Assembly: GCA_043729515.1 (NCBI GenBank)
Contig: JAYTLK010000066.1
Coordinates: 1 to 12,820, forward strand
Direction: 5' to 3'
From: JANXSS01 sp043729515
GTDB lineage: Bacteria > Pseudomonadota > Gammaproteobacteria > Burkholderiales > Burkholderiaceae_D
DNA length: 12,820 nucleotides
A program made the position numbers and the translations under genes. The notes beneath the pieces are model-generated. The model had not been told where the DNA came from, searched no databases, and saw only the letters and a list, made by a program, of their open reading frames with translations. Positions 1 to 10,557 of the stretch are shown here, piece after piece. Each line of letters starts with the position of its first letter. Position 1 is the stretch's first letter.

Positions 1-417
1 AATGCCGTTGGTCAGAACGGTCAGACCGCCCTTGACCTTGCCGTTGACGGTACCGATGACGATCTCGCCGGACTCCATCGCTTTTTCGAGCGAGAGCCAC
101 GAGGCGAGGCGCTTGGCCTTGTCGCGCGAGAGGATGGTATCGCCGAAACCGTTTTCCAGCGATTCGATGGCGACCGAGATGAAGTCGCCGACGTTGACTT
201 CGAGTTCGCCATTGTCGTTCTTGAATTCTTCGATGGGGATGAAGGCTTCCGACTTCAGGCCGGCGTTGACGATCACGAAATTGTGATCCAGACGCACGAC
301 TTCAGCGGAAATCACTTCGCCCATCCGCATGTCCTGGCGGGTCAGCGATTCTTCGAACAGCGCGGCAAAACTTTCCATGCCAACAGGTGTTTCTTGGGAG
401 GTAGCTACAGTAGACAT
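1..417 (-). CDS. rpsA: 30S ribosomal protein S1, N-terminal part (cut by window edge)
   Basis: Ribosomal protein S1 binds mRNA on the 30S subunit and helps unwind and dock leaders that have weak Shine-Dalgarno sequences. The first 139 codons are present and the frame is open to the window edge. The N-terminal ribosome-docking segment reads ESFAALFEESL (residues 15-25), matching the E. coli start region. A first S1 (OB-fold) domain spans about residues 32-98, with NAGLKSEAFIP (51-61) and ILSRDKAKR (95-103). A second begins near 118, with NGKVKGG (125-131). I chose the ATG at 417-415 because betaproteobacterial S1 proteins usually carry a short extension before ESF; Met14 (378-376) aligns with the E. 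coli start and is the alternative. Neither has a clear Shine-Dalgarno sequence. The gene lies 171 nt after cmk, its classic neighbour. Confidence 0.97.
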   Translation of the reverse strand, partial: MSTVATSQETPVGMESFAALFEESLTRQDMRMGEVISAEVVRLDHNFVIVNAGLKSEAFIPIEEFKNDNGELEVNVGDFISVAIESLENGFGDTILSRDKAKRLASWLSLEKAMESGEIVIGTVNGKVKGGLTVLTNGI

Positions 418-516
418 AAGTGGAGGGAGGGGTACCGAGGTTGGCCGATACCGGTCTGGCGCGCCACATGGCACGGAACCGGCAAAGGGTTAGGTTAATG
501 GGCTTTCTTTATAAAA
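418..516 (-). promoter_or_regulatory. rpsA leader without Shine-Dalgarno; candidate -10 box
   Basis: This is the stretch just upstream of rpsA. Reading the minus strand, the 20 nt before the ATG are pyrimidine-rich (CCCCTCCCTCCACTT) with no purine-rich anti-16S match. S1 messages in other bacteria also lack a good Shine-Dalgarno sequence and are repressed by S1 itself. The leader contains a 10-bp palindrome TGGCGCGCCA (457-466), and flanking CCGGT (451-455) and ACCGG (478-482) could pair. A TATAAA hexamer (minus strand, 513-508) could be a -10 box, but no good -35 lies 16-18 nt upstream, where the tandem repeat sits. rpsA may have its own promoter here or be read through from cmk. Confidence 0.3.
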
Positions 517-568
517 ACTGCGTGCTTCGACTGCGTGCTTCGACTGCGTGCTTCAACTGCTTGTTGTA
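517..568. repeat. 13-bp tandem repeat, about four copies
   Basis: Head-to-tail copies of a 13-bp unit lie at 517-529 and 530-542 (both ACTGCGTGCTTCG), 543-555 (last base changed: ACTGCGTGCTTCA) and 556-568 (degenerate: ACTGCTTGTTGTA). The array lies between the cmk stop and the rpsA start, in non-coding sequence. The unit length is not a multiple of three. If the TATAAA at 513-508 is a -10 box for rpsA, the array covers the -35 and upstream promoter region. Function is unknown. Confidence 0.9.
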
Positions 569-588
569 ACCGCTCGATCGGGACTGCG

Positions 589-1263
589 CTAAGGCAACTT
601 CCTTACCACCGCATACCACCCCAATATTTGCTGCACTGCATCTTCCGCAGTAATCCCGGAGGTATCGAGAAAATACGCGTCATCGGCAGGTTTTAGCGGT
701 GCAATCGCCCGGTTCGCGTCACGTGCGTCCCGCTCGCTCAAATCTTGTCGAAGGTCGTCTATATTAGCAGAAAAACCCTTGTCAATCAATTGCTTATGGC
801 GCCGTTGCGCACGCGCTTCCACGCTCGCCGTGAGAAATACCTTCAGCATCGCATGCGGAAACAACACCGTTCCCATGTCGCGCCCGTCGGCCACCAGCCC
901 GGGTGGCACCCGAAAACGCAACTGCAGGCCAAACAGCGCCTGGCGCAGCGCCGGCAAGGCCGCAATCTTCGAGGCGGCATTGCCGACCGCCTCGGCGCGG
1001 ATGAGGTCCGACACGTCTTCATCGGCCAGCAAGACCTGCTCACCCTGGAAACTGCACGGCAGATCGGTCGCCAGCACCGCCAGTGCCGGCTCATCAGTGA
1101 GTGCCACGTTGCGGCGCAATGCCGACAGGGCAGTCAACCGATACAGCGCGCCAGAATCGAGGTAATGAAAGCCCAGCGTGTTGGCAACGCGTTGTGCGAC
1201 CGTCCCTTTGCCTGATGCAGTCGGGCCGTCGATGGTGATCACGGGAACGTCAGCGGGCGTCAT
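589..1263 (-). CDS. cmk: Cytidylate kinase
   Basis: Cytoplasmic enzyme that phosphorylates CMP and dCMP with ATP, supplying CDP and dCDP for RNA, DNA and phospholipid precursors. It has 224 residues (E. coli 227). The Walker A loop is GPTASGKGT at residues 13-21 with Lys19, followed by DSGALYR (36-42) and DGRDMGT (126-132), all hallmarks of the Cmk family. The frame is open upstream to 1416, but I chose the ATG at 1263-1261. It puts the phosphate loop the usual dozen residues from the N-terminus and has AGGA about 7 nt upstream. The upstream part of the frame overlaps the aroA C-terminus and resembles nothing in the family. The start lies inside aroA (14-nt overlap), suggesting translational coupling. 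The cmk-rpsA pairing is conserved in many proteobacteria. Confidence 0.97.
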   Translation of the reverse strand: MTPADVPVITIDGPTASGKGTVAQRVANTLGFHYLDSGALYRLTALSALRRNVALTDEPALAVLATDLPCSFQGEQVLLADEDVSDLIRAEAVGNAASKIAALPALRQALFGLQLRFRVPPGLVADGRDMGTVLFPHAMLKVFLTASVEARAQRRHKQLIDKGFSANIDDLRQDLSERDARDANRAIAPLKPADDAYFLDTSGITAEDAVQQILGWYAVVRKLP

Positions 1264-2593
1264 CAGCGGATCCTGTGATGCCGGCGAAGGCGTCGAAATA
1301 ATCGGGGAAGGTTTTTGCGACGCAGTGTGGATCATTGATGCGCACTGGTGCACCCGGTCGCGCTGCCCCGTCCAGGCAGGCCAGGGAAAAACACATTGCC
1401 ATGCGGTGGTCGTCATAGGTGTCGATGGTGGCTGGCGTTAGCAGCAGCGGCGGCGTCACGCGCAGAAAATCCGTGCCCTCCTCCACGTCGGCGCCGAGCT
1501 TGCGCAGTTCGGTCGCCATCGCGCTCAACCGATCGGTTTCCTTTACCCGCCAGCTGCCAATGTTGCGCAGCGTGCTGGGACCATCCGCATACAAGGCCGC
1601 CACGGCGACAGTCATCGCGGCATCCGGAATATGGTTGAAATCGGCATCGATGGCGCGCAGGACGCCGTTGCCGCGGCATTCGATCCAGTTCTCGCCGAAC
1701 TCCACGGTGGCGCCCATCTGGCGCAGCGCGTCGACAAAGCGCACGTCGCCCTGGATGCTGTCGCGTCCGACACCCTGCACCCGCACCGGCCCACCGCCGA
1801 TTGCACCCGCCGCCAGAAAATAGGATGCAGAGGATGCATCGCCTTCGACATGGATGCGCCCGGGGCTGCGGTAATGCTGGCCCGGCGCGATCATGAATTG
1901 CTGCCAGTCCCGGCGCGTGACATCGATGCCGAAGCGCTGCATCAGGTTCAAGGTGATTTCGATGTAGGGCCGCGAAATCAGTTCACCGACCACCTCGATC
2001 GACACCGGCAGGTCACGGGCCATCAACGGTGCGGCCATCAGGAGTGCAGTAAGGAACTGGCTCGATACATTGCCGCGCACCTGCAGCTTCTCCGCCATGA
2101 TCCGGCCGCGCTGGACATGCAGCGGCGGATAGCCAGGCTCGCCGGTGTATGCGATGCGCGCACCGACTGCATTCAAGGCATCGACCAGGTCGCCGATCGG
2201 CCGTTCATGCATGCGCGCCACGCCGTGCAGCGTGTAGTCGCCGCCGGCAGCGGCAAGCACCGCTGTCAATGGCCGGATCGCTGTGCCGGCGTTGCCCATG
2301 AAGAGATCGGCCTGGTGGACGGGGAACCGGCCATTGACCCCCTCGACCCGGTAATCATGTGTCGGCAGGTCGTCGCGCGAGTGCTGCTCCCATGCGACGC
2401 CAAGTTTTTGCAGGGCGGTCAGCATCACGTGGGTATCGTCGGACGCCAGAAGATCGACGATCTCGGTCGCGCCCTGGGCAAGTGCGGCCAGCAGCAGCGT
2501 CCGGTTGGAGATGCTTTTCGAGCCAGGCAACAACACCGTGCCCTTGGCACGGGCAGCGGGGGCAAGCAGCAGGCTGCGGGGATATTTTTTCAT
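1250..2593 (-). CDS. aroA: 3-phosphoshikimate 1-carboxyvinyltransferase (EPSP synthase)
   Basis: Sixth step of the shikimate pathway: transfers the enolpyruvyl group of PEP to shikimate-3-phosphate, giving EPSP. It has 447 residues, slightly longer than E. coli AroA (427). Seen in order: LPGSKSISNR (22-31, with substrate-binding Lys26, Ser27 and Arg31), GNAGTAIRPL (100-109, the PEP/glyphosate loop), then EGDASSASYF, the ETDRLSAMATEL segment and DDHRMAMCF near the C-terminus. The loop keeps the Gly, Thr and Pro of class I enzymes, so glyphosate sensitivity would be expected (inference). The ATG at 2593-2591 overlaps the tyrA stop by one base (TGATG), indicating tight coupling. The frame runs open to 2800 inside tyrA, but conserved sequence begins only after the chosen start. 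In some pseudomonads tyrA and this gene are fused; here they are separate. Confidence 0.98.
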   Translation of the reverse strand: MKKYPRSLLLAPAARAKGTVLLPGSKSISNRTLLLAALAQGATEIVDLLASDDTHVMLTALQKLGVAWEQHSRDDLPTHDYRVEGVNGRFPVHQADLFMGNAGTAIRPLTAVLAAAGGDYTLHGVARMHERPIGDLVDALNAVGARIAYTGEPGYPPLHVQRGRIMAEKLQVRGNVSSQFLTALLMAAPLMARDLPVSIEVVGELISRPYIEITLNLMQRFGIDVTRRDWQQFMIAPGQHYRSPGRIHVEGDASSASYFLAAGAIGGGPVRVQGVGRDSIQGDVRFVDALRQMGATVEFGENWIECRGNGVLRAIDADFNHIPDAAMTVAVAALYADGPSTLRNIGSWRVKETDRLSAMATELRKLGADVEEGTDFLRVTPPLLLTPATIDTYDDHRMAMCFSLACLDGAARPGAPVRINDPHCVAKTFPDYFDAFAGITGSADDAR

Positions 2594-3492
2594 CAGTCGC
2601 CGCCATTGGAAATCGGTTTTTCCGCCGCTTCGATCGTGCCCTGCCAGGCCTGGCGGGCACGTTGCGCATTGGCGAACAGGGCATGCAGGCCTGCGCCATC
2701 GGCTGCAGCCAGCATGGTCTTCAGGCGCTCGAGCTGCGCTTGATACCCTTCCAGGTCCGCCAGCAGTGCGCCCTGGTTCGCCAACGCGATGTCGCGCCAC
2801 ATCTCGGGAGAGGAGCCGGCGATCCGGGTGAAGTCCCGAAAGCCGCTCGCGGCATACTGGAACAACAGGGCGCCATCGGGCGCCCGGTCGACCTGATCGA
2901 CCAGCGCGTAGGCCAGCAAATGCGGCAAATGGCTGACCGCTGAAAAAATCCGGTCATGCTGTTGGGCCGACAGCCGATGCATCACTGCACCACAAGCCTC
3001 CCAGGCAGCGGCAACGGCATCGACTGCCGCCGGCAGGTTTTCGGGCAAAGGAGTGAGTACCACTTTCTTCCCCACATACAAATCTGCCAGTGCCGCCTCC
3101 GGCCCGTTTGCCTCGCGCCCGGCGATCGGATGCCCGGGCACGAACTGGCCGATGCGCACACCCAGCGCCCGGCGCGCTGCCGCCACCACATCGGTCTTGG
3201 TGCTGCCCGCATCGGTCACCACCGTACCTGGCTGCAGGCATGGCGCCATCTTTGCCAGGATCGATTCGGTTTGCGCCACCGGGGTGGCAATCAGGACCAG
3301 ATCGGCGCCGTCGAGCGCTTCTTCCATTGACGAGGTGCACCGGTCGACGATGCCCAGTTCGGCGGCCCGCGCCAGCACGGCCGCACTGCGACCCATGCCG
3401 GTCACCCGTTCGACCAGGCCGGCTTTTTTCAGCGCCAGGGAAAACGAGCCGCCGATCAGGCCGACGCCGATGACTGTCACATTACGCAGCAT
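2593..3492 (-). CDS. tyrA: Prephenate (cyclohexadienyl) dehydrogenase
   Basis: Oxidatively decarboxylates prephenate (or arogenate) on the tyrosine branch, using a nicotinamide cofactor. With the start at 3492 it has 299 residues. The Rossmann glycine motif GVGLIG is at 9-14. TDAGSTK (93-99), HPIAG (121-125), the HD...SHLPH block (179-191) and FRDFTRIA (218-225) form the active-site half. The beta-2 strand ends in TGMGRS (31-36) with no acidic residue, so NADP+ or dual cofactor use is possible (inference). I prefer the ATG at 3492-3490, which has AGG six nt upstream and gives a short N-terminus; an ATG at 3552 would add 20 residues of unrelated-looking sequence. It lies 112 nt after hisC and overlaps aroA by one base. 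There is no ACT domain and no fused chorismate mutase. Confidence 0.95.
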   Translation of the reverse strand: MLRNVTVIGVGLIGGSFSLALKKAGLVERVTGMGRSAAVLARAAELGIVDRCTSSMEEALDGADLVLIATPVAQTESILAKMAPCLQPGTVVTDAGSTKTDVVAAARRALGVRIGQFVPGHPIAGREANGPEAALADLYVGKKVVLTPLPENLPAAVDAVAAAWEACGAVMHRLSAQQHDRIFSAVSHLPHLLAYALVDQVDRAPDGALLFQYAASGFRDFTRIAGSSPEMWRDIALANQGALLADLEGYQAQLERLKTMLAAADGAGLHALFANAQRARQAWQGTIEAAEKPISNGGD

Positions 3493-3581
3493 GAATTGCC
3501 TGGATCTTTCTGAGATTTTCTTTCGTGCCGCATGATCCATTTCGGGGCGCATTTGGCAGTGAATCTGGCTCTCACGCGCCA

Positions 3582-3610
3582 GCTTGAGGTGGCGGTGCTT
3601 GGCCTCAAGC
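3582..3610 (-). other. 8-bp inverted repeat across the hisC stop codon
   Basis: GCTTGAGG at 3582-3589 and CCTCAAGC at 3603-3610 are exact reverse complements around a 13-nt loop. The hisC stop codon (3607-3605) lies inside one arm. No T-run follows on the minus strand, so it does not look like an intrinsic terminator. An 8-bp repeat of this spacing is not rare by chance in 12.8 kb. It could be a weak mRNA structure between hisC and tyrA. Confidence 0.25.
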
Positions 3611-4711
3611 GAGCACGTCCTTCAACGCAGCGATGAATGCGGCGTTCTCTTCGGGCAGACCGATCGAAATGCGCAGCCATTGCGGCAGGCCGTAATTTCC
3701 CACCGGCCGCACGATCACTCCCTTTTTCAACAACGCCAGGTTGACACGGGCGCCGGCGGTGTCTTCACTGCCAACGCGCACCATGACGAAATTGCCGAAT
3801 GACGGCACGAATTCCAGTCCCATCGCGTCGAAGGCGCCGGTCAGTTGCCTGTATCCGGCGGCATTCAAGTCAGCGCTTTTTTTCAAAAAGGCCGTATCGT
3901 TGAGTGCCGCCACCGCCGCTGCCTGCGCCATCGAATTGACGTTGAACGGCTGACGAATCCGGTTCAGCAGATCGGTGATGCCAGGTTGGGCAATCCCGAA
4001 ACCAACCCGCAGGCCCGCCAGGCCATACGCCTTGGACAACGTGCGCGAAACCAGCAGGTTCGGATGCCGCTGCACCCAGCCGATCGATTCATACTGAACC
4101 GACGCCGGCAAATATTCGTTATAGGCTTCATCGAGCACCACCACCACGCGCGCCGGAATCTTTGCCAGAAAGCGTTCGATCGCCTCGGCTGGCACGAAGG
4201 TACCGGTCGGATTGTTCGGATTGGCGACATAGATCAGGCGCGTGTCATCGTCGACTGCCGCGGCCATTGCCTCCAGATCATGGCCGTAGGCCACCGTCGG
4301 CACGACCTGCGCCCGGGCACCCACGGCCTGCGCAGCCAGCGCATAGACCGCAAAGGAATACTGCGAGTAGATGATGCCCTCGCCAGGTTGTACCACCGCA
4401 TGCGCGGCCAGCTCCAGGATGTCGTTGCTGCCATTGCCGAGCGTGATCCAGTCCTGGGGCACGCCGTATTTCGCCGTGATGGTGGCCTTCAGATCGAAGC
4501 CGTTGGCATCCGGATAGCGCCCGATGTCTGCCATCGCTGCCAGCATCGCCTCGCGCGCCGACGCCGGCATGCCAAGCGGGTTCTCGTTCGACGCCAGCTT
4601 CACGATGCTGCCCGCGTCGAGGCCGAATTCGCGTGCGACTTCGGAAATCGGTTTGCCACCCTGATACGGGGCCAGCGCACGAACATAGTCAGGACCGAAC
4701 TGAAGCGACAT
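3605..4711 (-). CDS. hisC: Histidinol-phosphate / aromatic aminotransferase (HisC family)
   Basis: PLP-dependent class I/II aminotransferase of 368 residues. Family marks in order: SNENPLG (41-47), NPNNPTG (164-170), DEAY (194-197), the Schiff-base lysine in SRTLSKAYG (Lys227), and the carboxylate-binding arginine in WLRISIG (Arg347). By sequence it is a HisC (histidinol phosphate to imidazole acetol phosphate). Its position between pheA and tyrA suggests it also, or mainly, transaminates phenylpyruvate and 4-hydroxyphenylpyruvate, or prephenate; this is inference from context. Such a copy is called hisC2 or hisHb in the equivalent operon of other proteobacteria, and a separate hisC in the his operon is likely. 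The start at 4711 has GGA six nt upstream and follows a 146-nt gap after pheA. Confidence 0.93.
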   Translation of the reverse strand: MSLQFGPDYVRALAPYQGGKPISEVAREFGLDAGSIVKLASNENPLGMPASAREAMLAAMADIGRYPDANGFDLKATITAKYGVPQDWITLGNGSNDILELAAHAVVQPGEGIIYSQYSFAVYALAAQAVGARAQVVPTVAYGHDLEAMAAAVDDDTRLIYVANPNNPTGTFVPAEAIERFLAKIPARVVVVLDEAYNEYLPASVQYESIGWVQRHPNLLVSRTLSKAYGLAGLRVGFGIAQPGITDLLNRIRQPFNVNSMAQAAAVAALNDTAFLKKSADLNAAGYRQLTGAFDAMGLEFVPSFGNFVMVRVGSEDTAGARVNLALLKKGVIVRPVGNYGLPQWLRISIGLPEENAAFIAALKDVLA

Positions 4712-4857
4712 GATGGTTCCAGGTTAGAACGCCTGCGAGACAGGCGCAATCAATCGAAATACTGCGAGGTGCTGAATGATCGGGATGATGCGTGTCGAAA
4801 AATCTGTTGCGGCAGCCTATGCGCCAGCTGCATGTCGTCAATCGATTCGCCGACCTT
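4712..4857 (-). promoter_or_regulatory. 146-nt pheA-hisC spacer with a hairpin next to the hisC start
   Basis: This is one of the two longer gaps inside the biosynthetic part of the operon. An inverted repeat CGCCTG (4730-4735) / CAGGCG (4741-4746) with a 5-nt loop lies 18 nt upstream of the hisC start codon, so it could form next to the ribosome binding site. A TTGACG hexamer near the pheA end has only a poor -10 partner. I see no intrinsic terminator, and no leader peptide rich in Phe or Tyr codons, so a classical attenuator is not supported. An internal promoter is possible but unproven. Confidence 0.2.
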
Positions 4858-5931
4858 TCAGCGACTGACCGGATAAGAACCCAGCACCTTGAAGAAGGCC
4901 GCATTCTGCTTCAGTTCGGTCAGCGCCTTCGCCACCCGCTCATCCCGGGCATGGCCTTCGACGTCGACATAAAAATAATATTCCCAGGTGCCCATGCGCG
5001 CCGGCCGTGATTCGAAGCGTGTCATCGACACGCCGTTGGCAGCCAGCGGCGCGAGCAGGTTGTATACCGCGCCGGCCCGGTTCGATACCGACAGCACCAG
5101 CGAAGTATGGTCCTGGCCGCTCGGCGTCGTGTGCAGACGGCCGACGACGGCGAAGCGGGTGCGGTTATGCGGATCGTCCTGCACATGCGCACTGACCACT
5201 TGCAGATTGTAGCGCTGGCCGGCGAATTCGCCGGCGATCGCCGCCACCGTCGGATCTTCGCTTGCCATGCGCGCCGCTTCCCCGTTGGACGCGACTGCCT
5301 GGCGTTCGAGATGGGGAAAGTGCTGCGTCAGCCAGACCTGGCATTGTGCCAGCGCCTGCGAATGGGCGATCACCCGCGTGACGCCGTCCATGCTGCCGTT
5401 GCGCGTCATGAGGCTGTGGTGAACAAGAATCGAGATTTCGCCGGAGATGGCCAGCGTTGTCTGCAGCATCAGGTCCAGCGTGCGGTTGATCGCGCCTTCG
5501 GACGAATTCTCCACCGGCACCACGCCGAAATCCGCGGTTCCGGCCTCGGCTGCCCGGAACACCGCATCGATCGACGCGCACGGCATGGCCAGCACGCCGT
5601 GGCCGAACTGACGGAACACCGCCTGCTCGCTGAAAGTACCGGCGGGGCCCAGGTACGCGACCGTCACCCGTTTTTCCAGCGCGCGGCAGGCAGACATGAT
5701 TTCCCGGAATATCGTCTGCACGTCGTCGTTTTGCATCGGCCCTGGATTACGTTGCGCCACCGATCGCAATACCTGCGCCTCGCGTTCCGGCCGGAATACC
5801 GGCGCATTGGTTTCCGCCTTGACGTGGCCGACCGCTTCCGCCACGCGGGCGCGCTGATTCAACAACGTCAGGATCTGCGCATCGATGGCGTCGATCTGCT
5901 CGCGCAGAGGTGTGAGCTTGTCGTCGCTCAT
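4858..5931 (-). CDS. pheA: Bifunctional chorismate mutase / prephenate dehydratase (P-protein)
   Basis: Converts chorismate to prephenate and then to phenylpyruvate, the committed route to phenylalanine. It has 357 residues. An AroQ-type chorismate mutase domain occupies about 1-88, with LREQIDAID (9-17) and the second-helix LNQRARVAEAVG (24-35). The prephenate dehydratase domain follows (about 90-270), with YLGPAGTFS (93-101), VPVENSSEG (138-146) and the catalytic TRF triplet (258-260). A C-terminal ACT domain (about 275-357) carries ESRP (307-310), the phenylalanine-binding motif, so feedback inhibition by phenylalanine is expected from family knowledge. The start overlaps the serC stop (ATGA, 4 nt), with AAGGAAG upstream as a good ribosome binding site. 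Length and architecture are normal for a proteobacterial P-protein. Confidence 0.98.
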   Translation of the reverse strand: MSDDKLTPLREQIDAIDAQILTLLNQRARVAEAVGHVKAETNAPVFRPEREAQVLRSVAQRNPGPMQNDDVQTIFREIMSACRALEKRVTVAYLGPAGTFSEQAVFRQFGHGVLAMPCASIDAVFRAAEAGTADFGVVPVENSSEGAINRTLDLMLQTTLAISGEISILVHHSLMTRNGSMDGVTRVIAHSQALAQCQVWLTQHFPHLERQAVASNGEAARMASEDPTVAAIAGEFAGQRYNLQVVSAHVQDDPHNRTRFAVVGRLHTTPSGQDHTSLVLSVSNRAGAVYNLLAPLAANGVSMTRFESRPARMGTWEYYFYVDVEGHARDERVAKALTELKQNAAFFKVLGSYPVSR

Positions 5932-7069
5932 CCGTGCTTCCTTTCGAATTCCTGCAAGTAGCCTACCAGCGCCTGCACGCCTTGCAACGGCATGGCGTTA
6001 TAAAGCGAAGCGCGCATGCCGCCGACCGATTTATGCCCCTTGAGTTGTAGCAGGCGGTGCTCCTTCGCACCGGCAAGGAAGTCCTCGTTCAAGTGTTCGT
6101 CTGCCAGAAAGAAAGGAATGTTCATGCGCGAGCGTGCCGCAGGCGCAACCCGGTTCTCATAGAAATCGGAGCCATCCAGAAAATCATAGAGCAGCGCGGC
6201 CTTGGCGATATTGCGCTGCTCCATGGCGGCGACGCCTCCCCGGCGCTTCAGCCATTGAAACACCAGCCCCGCGATGTAGATCGCATAGGTCGGCGGCGTG
6301 TTGAACATCGATTCATTGTCGGCCACCGTCTTCCAATTGAATGCTGACGGGCATATCGGCAGCGCATGGCCGAGCAGGTCTTCGCGCACGATCACCAGGG
6401 TCAGGCCGGCCGGCCCGATGTTTTTCTGCGCTCCCGCAAAAATGACGCCATATTGCGACACATCGATCTGGCGCGACAGGATATGGGACGACATGTCGGC
6501 GACCAATGGCGCGCCGCCCGTTGCAGCTGCCACATCCGGCGCACTGCCGAACTCGATGCCATCGATGGTTTCGTTGGTGCACACGTGGACGTAGGCCGGA
6601 TCGGCCGACAGCTGCCAGGTCTCGCGTGCAGGGATGGCGGACAATTTTCCCTGGCCGTTGGAGGCCGCTACATGCACCCGCGCATAGCGCCGCGCCTCGT
6701 TGCTCGACTTGACTGACCAGGAACCGGTCTGGATGAAATCGATGGTCGCGTCCACCGGCGACGATTGCAGATTTGCGCCCGCCGGCAGGCGGCGAGCGGC
6801 GAGATTCATCGGCACGATCGCGTTTTCGCCGAGCCCCCCGCCTTGCAGGAACAGGATCTTGTACTCAGGCGGCACCGCCAGCAGCTCACGCAGATCGGCT
6901 CGCGCGGCCTCGATGATGGAGGTGAATTCCCGGCCGCGATGACTCATCTCCATGACCGACATGCCGCTGCCATGCCAGTCCAGCATTTCCGCTGCGGCCG
7001 TCTGCAACACCTCGTCCGGCATCACGGCCGGCCCGGCCGAGAAATTGAAGACGCGGGACGCGGCGCCGG

Positions 7070-7073
<4 letters not shown>
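5928..7073 (-). CDS. serC: Phosphoserine aminotransferase
   Basis: Transaminates 3-phosphohydroxypyruvate to phosphoserine in serine synthesis, and the analogous 4-phosphoerythronate-derived ketone in PLP synthesis. It has 381 residues (E. coli 362). Seen: FNFSAGPAVMP (9-19), MSHRGREF (43-50, substrate-phosphate His/Arg), QGGGLGENAIVPMN (77-90), TGSW (116-119, the PLP-stacking Trp119), and AGAQKNIGPAG (213-223) with Schiff-base Lys217. The stretch between VPMN and TGSW is about a dozen residues longer than in E. coli SerC as I recall it, probably a surface loop. The start overlaps the gyrA stop by 4 nt (ATGA), with GGGGGA just upstream as ribosome binding site, so it is probably translationally coupled to gyrA. 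Confidence 0.98.
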
Positions 7074-9784
<2,711 letters not shown>

Positions 9785-9890
9785 GCGGGACGACCGATCT
9801 TCTGTAATGCACTGCGGGTTTGTCAACTTGGCGTTCGAGCAACCTTCTTGGGCCCGAAATGTCGATAAAGGAACTGCTGCTCAACCCATG

Positions 9891-9919
9891 ATTTTAACAT
9901 GCGCAAGCGCACTTTTCGT
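9891..9919 (-). promoter_or_regulatory. Candidate gyrA promoter
   Basis: On the minus strand a TAAAAT hexamer (9896-9891) matches the sigma-70 -10 consensus at five of six positions. The hexamer 17 nt upstream (9919-9914, ACGAAA) is a poor -35. It would give a leader of roughly 100 nt before gyrA. A perfect TTGACA at 9826-9821 is the rival -35, but its best -10 (GAAGAT, 18-nt spacer) is weak. Neither is proven. Confidence 0.3.
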
Positions 9920-10479
9920 CATCCGAAGCAGCGCTTCGCCCAGCCTCGGCTTGTCAAAAAAACATGCTTTTACCGCCTTGGAATCCACACTGGAACCGTC
10001 AACCCGATCGCTTTCGGCGCTTCCAACGGATGCTTTAAAGACAAGTCAATTTATTCCGCAACGCAGCATGAAGACAGCCTTTGTTTTATTTTCGGGCCGG
10101 TGGTTATGTCCATGGGCCAGCTTTGGCGCTGGTCTGCGAAAAACGGATTCACGATTCATTGTTGTCAATTGGTCACGCCATTCCGCGGTATTGGAATTGG
10201 TCGCCCGAACCGGATTGGCCGATCTTGACCTGATTTCCGCGGAGTTTTCGGCGTGCAGTGCATGAAACCATTCGATTTTTTCCAACAGCACAACAGTGGT
10301 GCAGCGCATCAAGGATGTGCAATCGCAACCAAATGCGCATTTTTGCTGTCTTTCGTTGTGAATACACTACAAAGCATCGAAATCGTCGATTGAGCGATTT
10401 GACAACCTTCGTCCGGCACCCCCGCCTGTGGCAAAATGGAGCTAAGTTAAGCCATTGCATGAAGACAAGATTGTTCAAT

Positions 10480-10508
10480 GTGATGTTTGAACCACGTGGT
10501 ACTATGAT
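10480..10508 (+). promoter_or_regulatory. Candidate ompA promoter
   Basis: TATGAT at 10503-10508 is a five-of-six -10 box, with a weak -35 (GTGATG, 10480-10485) at 17-nt spacing. Transcription would start near 10515, leaving a leader of about 55 nt. A TTGACA at 10399-10404 has no partner at the right distance. The AT-rich surroundings fit a strong promoter region. Confidence 0.35.
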
Positions 10509-10557
10509 TCTTTGATGTCACTATTTGTTGCGCAGTTCATCTGCGGATATCCCAACC

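Noticed and set aside
1631..2743. Long (370-codon) plus-strand frame opposite aroA and tyrA
   Set aside because: Shadow frame produced by high GC at third codon positions of the real minus-strand genes; no recognisable protein.
2594..2800. Upstream extension of the aroA frame, possible tyrA-aroA fusion remnant
   Set aside because: The extension lies in a different frame from tyrA and has no EPSP synthase or dehydrogenase similarity; conserved AroA sequence begins just after the ATG at 2593.
4712..4857. Phe/Tyr attenuator before hisC
   Set aside because: A 23-codon frame exists, but it has no run of Phe or Tyr codons, and there is no terminator hairpin with a T-run.
9899..10228. 109-codon plus-strand frame in the gyrA/ompA gap
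   Set aside because: No Shine-Dalgarno, no recognisable motif, and rich in Arg, Cys and Trp as in non-coding frames. Conservation in relatives would be needed to revive it.
10331..10342. AAATGCGCATTT palindrome followed by Ts as a terminator
   Set aside because: A perfect palindrome with no loop and a weak AT-rich outer stem; no upstream gene for it to terminate. More likely an operator or chance.
10173..10478. 101-codon minus-strand frame in the gyrA/ompA gap
   Set aside because: Starts at TTG without a ribosome site, shows no domain, and overlaps the probable ompA control region.
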